48,125 nucleotides of DNA from Dendronalium phyllosphericum CENA369 (GCF_016056275.1 NZ_JAECZA010000025.1:1-48125); one strand, 5' to 3'; positions 1-8,748 are shown, counted from the stretch's first letter. The notes: generated by a model from the letters alone, not told the origin. Numbers and translations: made by a program.

Positions 1-150
1 CTCCCCCTACCTCCCCTGCTCCCCCATCTCCCCCTGTTGGTACTTTCCCATTCCAAATCTCAAATTTAAAATGGTCTCAGACCCTCCTTGACAAAGTCCA
101 AACAATAGACTAAGTTCATTCGCAAATACTCAAATACACGTAGTAGAATC

Positions 151-735
151 TCATGCTTTACTCAAAACAAACACGCTACCCTCGTTCCCCCTGCCAATGC
201 GGAGATCGCTATCTATATAAGTGATATCCAACCAGCCTTGTTGTGTATCGTCATTTAGGGGAAAATCAATACCTATAAATTTTTTACCAGTTTCAATTTG
301 CTGGATGAAATTTTCTGGAGAACCATACCCTATTAAGTTTTTTAGACCGATAATAGAGCGCTCAAATTTTACTTGGATGCGACGACCAGAAACTGGCTCA
401 AATTTAGCAGCTACGCTGACTAATCCTTCAAGATAAGGTAAGCCATAAATCTCAGCAATGTTGTAAACACTGGTAGTTTGTACCCGTATACACTGATATA
501 TTTGACCCAGTTGATAAAAAGGTACGCGATCTAAGTTTAAAAGAGCCTTGCTTGTGGTATAAAGTAATCGCCAATTGCCATCTAGCAAGTTGTTTGCTTC
601 CACTGGACGCGGTGTCGGATTAACGTCTTCTAATCGAGCGATCGCTGATAAAATAGCTTGTTTTTGTTGCTCGCTAGCTAATAACCCGCGATTTGTACCA
701 GCGATTGTATCTAATAAGGCCGCTTTTCCAATCAT
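151..735 (-). CDS. PAP/fibrillin family protein (plastoglobulin-like)
   Basis: A 194-residue protein of the plastid-lipid-associated protein/fibrillin family, a lipocalin-like fold found in cyanobacteria and plastids and linked to thylakoid or plastoglobule lipid handling. Visible hallmarks are an N-terminal helix (residues 1-35), the family's GNWRLLYTTS block near residue 53 and the later FERSIIGL and GWLDITYID segments close to the C-terminus. There is no signal peptide. It starts from ATG and is divergent from the DUF3134 gene, with a 230-bp spacer. The family call is strong; the substrate is unknown. Confidence 0.9.
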   Translation of the reverse strand: MIGKAALLDTIAGTNRGLLASEQQKQAILSAIARLEDVNPTPRPVEANNLLDGNWRLLYTTSKALLNLDRVPFYQLGQIYQCIRVQTTSVYNIAEIYGLPYLEGLVSVAAKFEPVSGRRIQVKFERSIIGLKNLIGYGSPENFIQQIETGKKFIGIDFPLNDDTQQGWLDITYIDSDLRIGRGNEGSVFVLSKA

Positions 736-980
736 CGCTTATTACCTCAAAAATTATCAGGATTAAACTCACACAATTCGATATTAATTTCCTATGTCTC
801 AAGCCGTGCAAATCGCTAAACATCTATCTCTGGTTGCTTTACTACTATTAAATAAAATATTTATGGCAGCTTGCGGATTTATCAATCCACAAGTTGAATG
901 TATGAATAACTAAATAAAGCCGTGTCAAGTGATAGACTTCTTAATGTCTAGTTACATGAACGTTATTGTGTATTTGTCAT

Positions 981-1217
981 ATGTTAAATTCTCCCTTACG
1001 TGAAGAACCTCGCAATCAGCGAGCTGCTGTAATTCCATTAAAACAAGAATCCTCTTTGTTGGACTGGTTGCAAAGCAACGGTCGTCTCATAGCGCGTGAC
1101 GTTCACGAACCTGATTTTTCCGATGAAGAAGAAGAAATATCAGAGTTTCTAGGTGGAGAAGATGGTATTGACCTTGATTATGATGACGATGATGATATCG
1201 GCATAGCTGAAGACTAG
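981..1217 (+). CDS. DUF3134 family small acidic protein
   Basis: A 78-residue cyanobacterial protein matching the DUF3134 pattern: an N-terminal basic/polar segment (MLNSPLREEPRNQRAAVIP), a central SSLLDWLQSNGRLIARD block, and a very acidic tail rich in Asp and Glu. I chose the ATG at 981 over an in-frame TTG at 966 because the family begins with MLNSPLR. It stops 80 bp before the mraY start and may share its transcript. Function is unknown; the acidic tail suggests a protein-interaction role, which is inference. Confidence 0.8.
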   Translation: MLNSPLREEPRNQRAAVIPLKQESSLLDWLQSNGRLIARDVHEPDFSDEEEEISEFLGGEDGIDLDYDDDDDIGIAED

Positions 1218-1297
1218 CCCTTTGCGGCTGGGACTTGGTGATATCTATCGTCCCTATTATCCAAAATATTTTTAAGTGTGGAGTGAAGGGGAATTCT

Positions 1298-2401
1298 GTG
1301 GACGCTAAATTATCTCCTAACCAAGGATTGAACTTTTCTGGAATCGGGCTAGCCTCTGGCTTGGCCGCAGGGCTAAGTGTGGCAGCATTAATTTTTGATT
1401 GGATGGGCAATAGATTGCCTTGGCAAGTAACCTCGCTCACCTTACCACTAGTATTATGTGCGGTGAGTTCGGCTGCTATGGGCTTTGTGGTAATTCCACT
1501 GCTGCAAGCACTCAAAACGGGGCAAATCATTCGTGAAGATGGCCCTCAAGCCCACTTAAAAAAAGCTGGGACTCCAACAATGGGAGGTATATTCTTTATA
1601 CCTGTAGCTGTGATAATTGCCTGCGTGGGGTCTAATTTTAATAAAGAAGTACTTGCTGTATCTGCATTAACACTTAGCTACGGATTTATTGGTTGGATCG
1701 ATGATTGGCAGATTCTCCGCCGGAAATCGAATAAAGGTATATCTCCCAGGATGAAACTAGCTTTGCAAATCGGTTTTGCAGCAATGTTTTGTCTGTGGTT
1801 GATGTTCAATCAACCTTCTAATATTACAAGTATTGCTTTGCCTTGGGTGAGCTTTGCATTACCTTTAGGGTTCCTATTCTGGCCTTTGGCTGGTTTTGTC
1901 TTAGTGGCAGAAAGCAATGCAACTAATCTCACTGATGGTATTGATGGTTTAGCAGCAGGAACCGTAGCGATCGCTTTACTAGCATTAGGAGCATTAATCG
2001 CACCTGTTTCCCCTGGATTGATGGTTTTCTGTGCTGCTTTGAGTGGTGGTTGCTTAGGTTTCTTAGCTCATAACCGCAACCCAGCCCGCGTATTCATGGG
2101 CGATACAGGTTCTTTGGCGTTGGGAGGGGCTTTAGCTGCTGTCGCATTGCTAACTAATAGCTTAGTAGCGCTGTTTATTCTTAGTGGCATCTTTTTCGTG
2201 GAAACCCTTTCTGTGATGGCGCAAGTGAGTTATTACAAAGCTACTAAAGGCCCCGATGGTAAAGGCAAACGCTTGTTGAGAATGGCTCCCTTACACCATC
2301 ACTTGGAACTAACTGGTTGGTCAGAATTGCAAGTAGTTGGGGTGTTTTATATAGTCGCTGCTTTCCTGGCTGCAATTTGTTTGGCGATCGCTCCATTTTG
2401 A
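1298..2401 (+). CDS. mraY: Phospho-N-acetylmuramoyl-pentapeptide transferase
   Basis: MraY transfers phospho-MurNAc-pentapeptide from UDP to undecaprenyl phosphate, giving lipid I in the cytoplasmic membrane (peptidoglycan synthesis). The protein is about 367 residues with roughly ten hydrophobic segments. Diagnostic blocks are KKAGTPTMGG, the Asp pair in GWIDDW, NLTDGIDGLA and the HHHLELTGW histidine motif. I prefer the GTG start at 1298 (MDAKLSPNQGL) because it matches known cyanobacterial MraY N-termini; an in-frame TTG/GTG at 1235-1238 would add 20 atypical residues. It is followed by an intrinsic terminator, so the transcription unit ends here. The call is secure. Confidence 0.96.
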   Translation: MDAKLSPNQGLNFSGIGLASGLAAGLSVAALIFDWMGNRLPWQVTSLTLPLVLCAVSSAAMGFVVIPLLQALKTGQIIREDGPQAHLKKAGTPTMGGIFFIPVAVIIACVGSNFNKEVLAVSALTLSYGFIGWIDDWQILRRKSNKGISPRMKLALQIGFAAMFCLWLMFNQPSNITSIALPWVSFALPLGFLFWPLAGFVLVAESNATNLTDGIDGLAAGTVAIALLALGALIAPVSPGLMVFCAALSGGCLGFLAHNRNPARVFMGDTGSLALGGALAAVALLTNSLVALFILSGIFFVETLSVMAQVSYYKATKGPDGKGKRLLRMAPLHHHLELTGWSELQVVGVFYIVAAFLAAICLAIAPF

Positions 2402-2432
2402 GATTTTTTGAAAAAATAGTTTAAGATAAATC

Positions 2433-2463
2433 AACCTCCGTATCTACGGAGGTTATTTTTTTA
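2433..2463 (+). terminator. Intrinsic terminator after mraY
   Basis: A perfect inverted repeat, AACCTCCGTA then TACGGAGGTT with a 2-nt centre (2433-2454), is followed by ATTTTTTTA. It lies 32 nt after the mraY stop, which is a textbook Rho-independent arrangement. Confidence 0.85.
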
Positions 2464-2722
2464 TTGATTGTAGAATTTCCCAGTAACTGACTGACCTCAA
2501 GCTGAGTAAAAATCAATGAGTTAAGCTATTTCGCTTTGAAATTCCACAATTACTCGTGAAATTCGTCACTCGCAGACGGTTAACAATCACCAGTCAACAG
2601 TCACCAGTCAACACCAAAAGATGTACAAACTAATTTTTTGCCGGAATCTTTCGCTTTTACATGTAAAGTGATACAATAATAGATTGTGAGTTTTTATATA
2701 AAACGCCTAGCAGGAGAACAGT
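2464..2722. other. Gene-free spacer between mraY terminator and rpmH
   Basis: No gene is seen. It holds CAGTCACC/CAGTCAAC-type short repeats at about 2588-2615 and a candidate -10 box TACAAT (2672-2677) upstream of rpmH with no convincing -35. An AGGAG ribosome binding site at 2712-2716 precedes the rpmH ATG. Confidence 0.5.
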
Positions 2723-2857
2723 ATGCAGAGAACCTTGGGCGGCACTTGCCGTAAGAGAAAAAGAACTTCTGGTTTTCGTGCCAGAATGCGGACACCAGAT
2801 GGAAGAAACGTGATTCGGGCAAGAAGAAAAAGAGGGCGTTATCGTCTCAGCGTTTAG
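2723..2857 (+). CDS. rpmH: 50S ribosomal protein L34
   Basis: A 44-residue, extremely basic protein beginning [18 protein letters not shown] and ending RYRLSV, the full-length bacterial L34 pattern. L34 sits in the large ribosomal subunit. AGGAG lies 6 nt before the ATG. As in most bacteria it is directly followed by rnpA (21-bp gap), and together with yidC and jag it forms the classic rpmH cluster. The small size makes it easy to miss, but the identity is clear. Cys9 replaces the more usual Asn at that position. Confidence 0.97.
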   Translation: MQRTLGGTCRKRKRTSGFRARMRTPDGRNVIRARRKRGRYRLSV

Positions 2858-2878
2858 GGTTCTTCAGCTAAAACAACT

Positions 2879-3298
2879 GTGGCTTTGCCCAAGGCGAATC
2901 GACTAAAATCTCGAAAAGATTTTCAGGCAGTTTTCCAGCAAGGAATCCGGCGACATAGTTCTCATTTCACTTTGAGAGCTTTAGGGCCATCATGCTTCAC
3001 CAAGCCATCCTTGGATGCTGCCATAACTAAATTTCCAACTAACTCACAAAAGCTCACCAGCACGCGAATTGGCATTTCGATTAGTACAAAAGTTAGCAAA
3101 AGAGCAGTAGTTCGTAACCGGATAAAACGTCAGATTACTGCTGTTTTACATAACTTGTTGCCGAAATTGTCCCCAGGCTGGCGGCTAGTGGTTGTTGTGA
3201 AACCAACAGCAGCAGAATCTAAGTGCGTAAGCCAACAATTTCTGCAAGAATTAGAGCAGTTGTTGGCACAAGCTGAGGTATTCAATGGGAATTCGTGA
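2879..3298 (+). CDS. rnpA: Ribonuclease P protein component
   Basis: RnpA is the protein cofactor of RNase P, which matures tRNA 5' ends. The product has 139 residues from a GTG start. Family landmarks are the N-terminal LKSRKDFQAVFQQG block, then RIGISISTKVSKRAVVRNRIKR, which is the conserved RNR basic helix that binds RNA, and a C-terminal RLVVVVKP strand. A segment between the two blocks (about residues 38-60) is longer than in E. coli and seems typical of cyanobacterial forms. It overlaps the next gene by 14 bp, indicating translational coupling. Confidence 0.95.
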   Translation: MALPKANRLKSRKDFQAVFQQGIRRHSSHFTLRALGPSCFTKPSLDAAITKFPTNSQKLTSTRIGISISTKVSKRAVVRNRIKRQITAVLHNLLPKLSPGWRLVVVVKPTAAESKCVSQQFLQELEQLLAQAEVFNGNS

Positions 3299-3677
3299 AG
3301 AAATTTATTATGAAGGCGGCCCTCACATTGGGGACTTGATTTTAAACCTGTTAATTGGGCTAACTGTCGTCGGCATACCATTGGCAGTAGGGGCAATCGT
3401 TAGAGCATTATGGCTGCGTTACCGGATTACAGATCGCCGGATTTCTGTAATGGGGGGTTGGATGGGACGCGATCGCACTGACGTGATTTACTCAGAAATT
3501 GTCAATATTGTCAAAGTCCCACGCGGTCTTGGTATTTGGGGAGATATGGTGGTAACCCTGAGAAATGGTAGCCGTCTGGAAATGCGGGCTGTTCCTAAAT
3601 TTCGAGAAGTCTACGATTATATCAATGAAAAAGTCACCGCCAAAAATCCCCAGTACACCGGTGCAGCTAACAAGTGA
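3285..3677 (+). CDS. PH domain-containing membrane protein (bPH2/DUF304-like)
   Basis: A 130-residue protein with a short soluble start, one hydrophobic segment (about residues 17-42, LILNLLIGLTVVGIPLAVGA) and a C-terminal bacterial PH-like beta domain (YRITDRRISVMGGWMGRDRT, then VIYSEIVNIVKV and GDMVVTLRNGS). The ATG lies inside the 3' end of rnpA, so translation is probably coupled. Its fixed place between rnpA and yidC in cyanobacteria suggests a role with membrane insertion, but no specific function is established. Confidence 0.88.
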   Translation: MGIREEIYYEGGPHIGDLILNLLIGLTVVGIPLAVGAIVRALWLRYRITDRRISVMGGWMGRDRTDVIYSEIVNIVKVPRGLGIWGDMVVTLRNGSRLEMRAVPKFREVYDYINEKVTAKNPQYTGAANK

Positions 3678-3727
3678 TAGTGAAAGAGGGATGAGGAAGA
3701 TAAGGGAGATAGAATTCAAAACTCCTA

Positions 3728-3780
3728 TACAAACGCGATTAATCGCGTTTGTACAGACAAGGGTTAATCGCGTCTCTAAC
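3728..3780. repeat. Dispersed ACGCGATTAA repeat with 26-bp perfect palindrome
   Basis: Positions 3728-3753 form a perfect 26-bp palindrome with half-site TACAAACGCGATT. It is followed by CAGACAAGGGTTAATCGCG and TCTCTAA, which recurs in either orientation at about 5582-5617, 10244-10280, 11471-11500 and, degenerate, 42682-42745. It sits in the rnpA/PH-yidC spacer. Confidence 0.7.
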
Positions 3781-3902
3781 TCTCAACTCACCACTTTCTT
3801 TGAAGTGCGGCTATCCGTAGCGTAGGATAGTCGCAGACTAATTATGATTTAGATAAATTAGATTCAGTTCAGTTTACAGTACCTCAGGTTGGATTCAGAA
3901 TA

Positions 3903-5045
3903 ATGGATTTTGGTATCGGGTTTCTCTCGAACAACGTAATGCTGCCAATCATAGACTTCTTCTATAGCATTGTGCCTAGCTATGGATTGGCGATCGTTGC
4001 CTTGACATTGATAATCCGCTTCGCGCTCTATCCCCTGAGTGCTGGTTCAATTCGTAATATGCGGCGGATGCGAATTGTACAACCTCTGATGCAAAAGCGG
4101 ATGGCAGAAATCAAAGAGCGTTTTAAGGACGATCCGCAAAAGCAGCAAGAGGAAATGGTCAACGTTCAAAAAGAATTTGGCAACCCACTAGCAGGATGTT
4201 TGCCACTGCTACTACAAATGCCAGTTCTTTTAGCGCTATTTGCCACGTTGCGGGGTTCGCCTTTTGCTGGAGTGAACTACTCTGTCAATCTGCAAGTTTT
4301 TCCTGCCGAACAAATCGAACGAATTCAACCCCAAGCCTTTGCGACTCCTCCCCAAAATATTTACATTGCCGATGGGGATCATGTTAAAGTAAGTGCCATT
4401 ATTCCTAGTGGTAACAAATTAACAGTAGGAGAACAAACCAAGATACAATATCAGACCCTTGAAGGCAAACCATTTCAGGTTCTCTTAGCAGAACACCCAG
4501 AAAATAAGTTGATTCCTCAATGGAAAGTCACCAAAGGCGAAGATAGGATCGAGATTGATGCTGAGGGTAATATAAAAGCCCTACAACCGGGAGATGTGAC
4601 AATTCAAGGGACAATTCCCGGACTAGCAGCAGACAAAGGATTTTTATTCATTGATGCTTTAGGTAGAGTTGGCGCAATAGATCCCGACAACACAATCCAC
4701 TGGGATATCGTCGCTATGATAGTCTTCTTTGGGATCAGCCTTTATGTAAGCCAAATGCTTTCTGGGCAAAATTCCAGTGGCGGCAACCCACAGCAAGATA
4801 CAGTCAACAAAATTACCCCAGTCATCTTTTCTGGGATGTTTTTGTTCTTTCCCCTACCAGCAGGGGTATTGATGTATATGGTGATTGGGAATATTTTCCA
4901 AACACTGCAAACCTACATTCTTTCCCGCGAACCCCTACCAGAGGAACTACAAAAAATAGTAGACTCCCAAGAGAAAGCAGTAGCGGCAGAACAAAAGTCA
5001 TTACCTTTTGAGCCAAAAAGTTCTAAGAAAAAGACTACAGGTTGA
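3903..5045 (+). CDS. yidC: Membrane protein insertase YidC (Alb3/Oxa1 family)
   Basis: YidC inserts proteins into the cytoplasmic and thylakoid membranes, alone or with Sec. The 380-residue product has the short N-terminus of cyanobacterial forms, the conserved groove arginine (R39 in IIRFALYP), the cytoplasmic basic hairpin (residues 51-92), [16 protein letters not shown] (98-113), and C-terminal membrane segments at about 267-290 and 305-340. A soluble insert of about 140 residues separates the second and third membrane regions; residues 155-245 look like an Ig-like (BIG2-type) domain ending in [17 protein letters not shown] Lys-rich tail may contact the ribosome. The next gene starts 3 bp later. 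Confidence 0.95.
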   Translation: MDFGIGFLSNNVMLPIIDFFYSIVPSYGLAIVALTLIIRFALYPLSAGSIRNMRRMRIVQPLMQKRMAEIKERFKDDPQKQQEEMVNVQKEFGNPLAGCLPLLLQMPVLLALFATLRGSPFAGVNYSVNLQVFPAEQIERIQPQAFATPPQNIYIADGDHVKVSAIIPSGNKLTVGEQTKIQYQTLEGKPFQVLLAEHPENKLIPQWKVTKGEDRIEIDAEGNIKALQPGDVTIQGTIPGLAADKGFLFIDALGRVGAIDPDNTIHWDIVAMIVFFGISLYVSQMLSGQNSSGGNPQQDTVNKITPVIFSGMFLFFPLPAGVLMYMVIGNIFQTLQTYILSREPLPEELQKIVDSQEKAVAAEQKSLPFEPKSSKKKTTG

Positions 5046-5048
5046 TAG

Positions 5049-5564
5049 ATGAGCGACAGTCCCATGCAGCGAGGTCAGCAGTGGTTAAAAACACTGCTGC
5101 AACTCACTGGGGTATCTGCTGAGATTCAGGGCAAATTAGAAACTGCCCAATCTCAAGACAGTGATTCTCCAGAACCAGATAATTACTGGTTGACTATTGA
5201 TGAAACTAACCTGACACCAGAACAAATTCAAGTTTTAATTGGTGCTGACGGTTCTGTGCTAGATGCGATTCAATATCTAGCTAATTCCGTTTTAAATCTG
5301 AGCCAACCACACGAGGGTCAAGCTTCTTATACCATTGAGTTGAATGGGTACCGGGTTAAAAGAGAAGCGGAAATTCGTTCGCTAGCAGAAGCCGCAGCTG
5401 ATGAAGTGCGCTCTACAGGTCAAGAAGTAGAAATCAAATCCCTCAGTTCCGCCGAACGCCGTCAAGTCCACACATTCTTGAAGGAATTTGGAGATTTGGA
5501 AACCTTTAGTCGTGGTAAAGAGCCGCATCGCCATTTGGTAGTTCGTCCGGCTGTGGGGGAATGA
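5049..5564 (+). CDS. jag: Jag/KhpB-like RNA-binding protein (KH + R3H)
   Basis: A 171-residue single-stranded nucleic-acid-binding protein. Residues about 45-100 form a KH type II-like domain (GADGSVLDAIQYLANSVLN carries the G-x-x-G-like loop and helix) and residues about 105-168 form the R3H domain (RREVHTFLKEF-type helix, then SRGKEPHRHLVVRP). The N-terminal Jag_N module of Firmicute homologues is absent, as is usual in cyanobacteria. It lies 3 bp after yidC, so the two are co-transcribed and probably coupled. In other bacteria this protein (KhpB) acts with KhpA in RNA binding. Confidence 0.92.
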   Translation: MSDSPMQRGQQWLKTLLQLTGVSAEIQGKLETAQSQDSDSPEPDNYWLTIDETNLTPEQIQVLIGADGSVLDAIQYLANSVLNLSQPHEGQASYTIELNGYRVKREAEIRSLAEAAADEVRSTGQEVEIKSLSSAERRQVHTFLKEFGDLETFSRGKEPHRHLVVRPAVGE

Positions 5565-5581
5565 GTAGTTGTCAGTTGTCT

Positions 5582-5617
5582 TAGAGACGCGATTAACCCT
5601 TGTCTGTACAAGAGTTA
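5582..5617 (-). repeat. Dispersed GAGACGCGATTAACCCTTG repeat copy
   Basis: The element reads TAGAGACGCGATTAACCC followed by TTGTCTGTACAAGAG, the reverse-complement partner of the repeat at 3754-3779. The flanks (5565-5854) also carry GTTGTCAGT and GACGCAAAGACG short repeats typical of Nostocales spacers. No gene is seen in that 290-bp gap. Confidence 0.6.
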
Positions 5618-5854
5618 GTTGTCAGTAGAAAGAGGACGCAAAGACGTAAAGAGATGAGGAAGATGAGAAAGTAGGAGAACAGAGGAGCAGAGAAAAAATT
5701 CTTAACTCCTAACTCAGCACTCAGCACTTGAAAGCTTGTAACTACATCGTAATTTCAAAATTTCTATTGTTCCTACAAGATAAACTAATAAGAAAGTATC
5801 AGCAGAATTGCTGGCGATTAGTATAAATTTTCGTGAGGAAATCTCACAAATCCT

Positions 5855-6361
5855 ATGGACGCAATTTTTATTCCGCAGCTAACTAAAGCCCCGGAGCGGA
5901 CAGAGGAATTTCAGGTGAAAGAGTTTCTGCCTGGTCTGGAAACGTTGACACCAGTTCGCGGTCGCGTCCGCATCCAACATCAAGGCAATTACCTGGAAGT
6001 GTCCGGTCAAGCAGAGGCAATTATTACTTGTACCTGTAACCGCTGTTTGCAGCAGTACAATCATCGTTTGACGGTTGATACCAAGGAAATTATTTGGTTA
6101 GACGAGTCCGCCAGTCAAGCACAAGACTTGCCTTTAGAAAGGGAAGTGGCGATGGAAGATTTGGTAGAGACTTTACCTCCTGATGGTTACTTTTACCCTA
6201 GTGAATGGCTATACGAGCAGATGTGCTTAGAATTGCCCCAGCGCCAACTATGCGATCTCAATTGCCCAGGAATTTTGAATAGTGCTGCTGACAGTTCAGA
6301 TGAGCCTATTGATAACCGCTGGGCTGGGTTGGAAGCTTTGAAAAAGCGACTTCCAGGATAA
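5855..6361 (+). CDS. DUF177 (YceD family) Cys-containing protein
   Basis: A 168-residue YceD/DUF177 protein. This family is associated with 23S rRNA accumulation and large-subunit biogenesis in bacteria and plastids. Visible features are the central beta region (RGRVRIQHQGNYLEVSG), a C-x-C-x-x-C cluster (C59, C61, C64) and a second set of cysteines (C124, C133, C137) suited to metal binding, then a basic C-terminus (LEALKKRLPG). In many bacteria rpmF follows yceD; here none does. It ends the rpmH-rnpA-yidC-jag cluster and could be in the same or a separate unit (290-bp gap). Confidence 0.9.
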   Translation: MDAIFIPQLTKAPERTEEFQVKEFLPGLETLTPVRGRVRIQHQGNYLEVSGQAEAIITCTCNRCLQQYNHRLTVDTKEIIWLDESASQAQDLPLEREVAMEDLVETLPPDGYFYPSEWLYEQMCLELPQRQLCDLNCPGILNSAADSSDEPIDNRWAGLEALKKRLPG

Positions 6362-6704
6362 TAGGTGATTTTTAACTTCGTTATCACGACATGTAGCGCG
6401 TTACAGCGTTTATCAACTATCGATTTGAAGTTAAAATACGCTTAACGCACAATGTTTCTCTAAATAAAGTGAACTATCTCAAAATTACTTTTGCGATCGC
6501 CTCTGATGAACGCACCTTGTCATCACTGTCAACTCTATAAGACATAATCGCAACAGTAAGGCAATTTATCAAGTATGTCTTATTCTTCTCGAAGATGATT
6601 TTTTATTACTAAAGAAATAAGTAATACACATAGAATTTAATGAATGATAGCTTCACTGGTAAAATTGTGAGCCAATGCTTCGCATCTCTATTGTGAGGTA
6701 AAGG
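6362..6704. other. Gene-free spacer
   Basis: This 343-bp AT-rich stretch between the convergent DUF177 and Uma2 genes contains one HIP1 octamer (about 6494) and no open frame, tRNA or strong terminator that I can support. Confidence 0.4.
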
Positions 6705-7373
6705 CTATTGCTTTTGCTCATCGGCTGCTTTTAACCCCTGCTCAAATTCGTCAATAGCTTGAATTGAATCTGAGATTGTCAGACATTGCTCTAGCAAAGA
6801 AATGTCTAATTCTGGCAGTATCTCACTTTTAGAGAGAGCTTCATACCCATAAGTATTAGAGTAAACAGTGGCTTGCTCTTTTTGGGAATTATCCCGTAAA
6901 TGGTATAACTTAAACTGGTTGCTCTCCCAAAACCAGACTTCTGCAACTCCTAATCTTCGGTAGATTTCCAGTTTGCTTACACTTCCACTAGTAAGAACTA
7001 CTTCTATAGCTAAATCTGGTACTTTTTTTTCTTCACCTATGCAGTAACACTCGTCTGGTTCTGCACCAGCTTTTCTTGCTTTGTTTTTAAAAGTAGAACT
7101 TCCCATCGGTACAAACCGAATGCGCTTGCTGTAGAAAAAACGCTCTAACAGCATCCCTAAATTCGTTTTGATTTTTTCATGTCTGATTGATGGCGACACT
7201 ATTTCTAATATTCCATCTAAATAATTAACACGGTAATGAGAGTTATTTTCTAGTTTCGCCAGTAGCGATTCATAGCTTTCCCAACTTACACCACTACTCA
7301 TAAACCTTTCTTCTGGGTCGTTACTATGATCTAATTCTGGCTCATCAATTAGTTCTTTAAGGCTGCTGACCAT
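6705..7373 (-). CDS. Uma2 family (DUF820) putative endonuclease
   Basis: A protein of about 222 residues of the Uma2/DUF820 family, very numerous in cyanobacteria and predicted to have a PD-(D/E)XK nuclease fold. The putative active-site strand is KVPDLAIEVVLTSG, followed by KLEIYRRLGVAEVWFW, the family's Lys/Tyr helix and strand. I chose the ATG at 7373 (MVSSLKELIDE) because AGGAG lies 8 nt upstream; in-frame ATGs at 7379 and 7502 are alternatives, but the longer N-terminus lacks family features. Biological role is unproven: these genes are often linked to mobile or toxin-like turnover. It starts the accessory patch 6.7-9.2 kb. Confidence 0.88.
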   Translation of the reverse strand: MVSSLKELIDEPELDHSNDPEERFMSSGVSWESYESLLAKLENNSHYRVNYLDGILEIVSPSIRHEKIKTNLGMLLERFFYSKRIRFVPMGSSTFKNKARKAGAEPDECYCIGEEKKVPDLAIEVVLTSGSVSKLEIYRRLGVAEVWFWESNQFKLYHLRDNSQKEQATVYSNTYGYEALSKSEILPELDISLLEQCLTISDSIQAIDEFEQGLKAADEQKQ

Positions 7374-7604
7374 TATCATCTCTCCTGATAATTTTTGACA
7401 TAAAGATGAGTCTGCGTTTATTTCATGCTGATTTCTCCATAACATCTGTTTAGATATTATCGTGAAATAAAGCGATCGCTCTGACTTCGACTTCACAATC
7501 ACCTTTCAATGTCGGTTAACCCCCATAAACCGACATTGGTGCTGTTTTCGTCATAATATCTGCCAGTTCTACTACTTACTTAATTAACTAAACTAGTGGT
7601 TCAA

Positions 7605-8045
7605 CTAAATCTTGTCTTCAATAAAAGTTTCTACTTGTTGTCTAATTGTTTGATGTAATCCCATTGCTAAAGAATTATCAAGTAATTGTATTAACCTTTC
7701 TTGGTATAAAGGCATATTATTTAATTCATTAAATTCTTTTTTCAGATATAATGAAGTCTTAAATAAACAAATCGCCAGCAATGACGCTGTTGAGCGTACA
7801 TTAATTCTTTCGTCTTGAGTAAATAAAAAAACTTTCTTGATGAAATCTTGAATATTGTGATACCTCATCTGATATAAAATGCGAAGTAAGTTGATGATTT
7901 GATACTCACTGAGACTGGGATCATCTATTTTAACTAACAGATAATCATAAACATCTTTACCAAGTTTGATAATTTCATTAGCTACATTATTAGGTAAACG
8001 GATACTATGAAGCTGTTTAATTAGTTTTTCAAGGGCATTATCCAT
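7605..8045 (-). CDS. Hypothetical alpha-helical protein
   Basis: A 146-residue protein I do not recognise. It is predicted to be nearly all helical, with repeating amphipathic pairs (LPNNVANEIIKLGKDVYDYL, YQIINLLRILYQM, INVRSTASLLAICLF) that resemble HEAT/ARM-like repeats. It lacks a signal peptide, membrane helices and cysteine motifs. It is AT-rich compared with the housekeeping genes nearby and lies upstream of the Uma2 gene on the same strand (about 230 bp). HEAT-like adaptor or immunity-type roles are possible but not supported by any motif. Confidence 0.7.
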   Translation of the reverse strand: MDNALEKLIKQLHSIRLPNNVANEIIKLGKDVYDYLLVKIDDPSLSEYQIINLLRILYQMRYHNIQDFIKKVFLFTQDERINVRSTASLLAICLFKTSLYLKKEFNELNNMPLYQERLIQLLDNSLAMGLHQTIRQQVETFIEDKI

Positions 8046-8494
8046 CTTTTGAAATTTTCAAATACCGTTGGCGAATTTCGAGAATACCCAAATTAAGAGA
8101 TTGCTAGTTATGAGTTTAGATTAGGTTCAATGCTTCTGCCATCTGCTAACCTTTACCTCGCAAGGAAGTTGAGAGGTCGCTCCTCACTATAACCCTTATA
8201 AACAGAGCTTTTGGGCAAGTCAATCAATTTAGTTTCTTACTACATTTTTTTAAAATCGCCCCAAAACTCGCGTTAATTTTATCATTATTACTTGATGGGC
8301 ATTAATTAAAATCTATATTGTGCGATCGCCTCAATTTAACCATTCGTCAGATAAATACATATATTAGGTATCGAGCCAAGCTCATAAAGTTTTTGATAAG
8401 TAAGTATTGGGCTATTTTGATTGTAATTTTGCTAGCCTCTCGTTAGCTAAATATGCGATCGCAACTCAAAATTAAAGATCGCAACCCTCAACAA
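8046..8494. other. Gene-free spacer in accessory patch
   Basis: This 449-bp stretch has two HIP1 sites (about 8323 and 8455) and no credible gene. The segment 8150-8240 (ACCTTTACCTCGCAAGGAAG, then GAGGTCGCTCCTCAC) has a patchwork look that could be the decayed end of a mobile element, but I cannot assign it. Confidence 0.35.
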
Positions 8495-8701
8495 TCATTC
8501 CTCACTAGATTCTAAATTATCTAATTCATCTAGTGCTTTCTGAATAGCTTGCCTAGCAAAATCTGCCGGACTATCTAAAGCTTTTAGTTTAGCCAGCATT
8601 GATTGTGTGACTCTAATATTAAATCTTTCAGTTAGCGGTTCATCCCTTTGCGTGGAGAAACTGTATTTTTTTATCTCCGGGTTTCCCTTCTTTCTTGCCA
8701 T
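8495..8701 (-). CDS. Ribbon-helix-helix-like DNA-binding protein
   Basis: A 68-residue protein with a basic N-terminus (MARKKGNPEIKKY) followed by a ribbon-helix-helix-like core: a beta strand RFNIRVT, helix SMLAKLKAL, turn, then helix ADFARQAIQKALDEL, and an acidic tail. This matches CopG/MetJ-type regulators and antitoxins by pattern only. It is divergent from the gene at 8823, and the intervening DNA holds three GCTATT half-sites and an imperfect 20-bp palindrome (8718-8748), as expected for an autoregulating RHH repressor. No toxin partner is seen on the same strand. Confidence 0.7.
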   Translation of the reverse strand: MARKKGNPEIKKYSFSTQRDEPLTERFNIRVTQSMLAKLKALDSPADFARQAIQKALDELDNLESSEE

Positions 8702-8717
8702 ATTATTTTTTATACTA

Positions 8718-8748
8718 GCTATTGTAAATAGCGAGCATGCTTGCTATT
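8718..8748. promoter_or_regulatory. Operator-like array of GCTATT half-sites
   Basis: GCTATT-GTA-AATAGC is a perfect inverted repeat (8718-8732). A third GCTATT is at 8743-8748, and ATAGCGAGCATGCTTGCTAT (8728-8747) is a palindrome with one mismatch pair. A plus-strand promoter TTGTAA-N16-TATTAT (8723-8750) overlaps it. Placement, 17 bp upstream of the RHH gene start, suggests a regulator binding site. Confidence 0.55.

Noticed and set aside
1087-1530. 147-codon minus-strand frame over DUF3134/mraY
   Set aside because: Antisense shadow of two recognised genes.
2655-2677. Promoter of rpmH with -35 TTTTAC
   Set aside because: Spacing to the TACAAT -10 is only 11 nt, too short for a sigma-70 promoter.
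8150-8240. Possible degraded insertion-sequence end
   Set aside because: No inverted repeat or transposase fragment could be shown.
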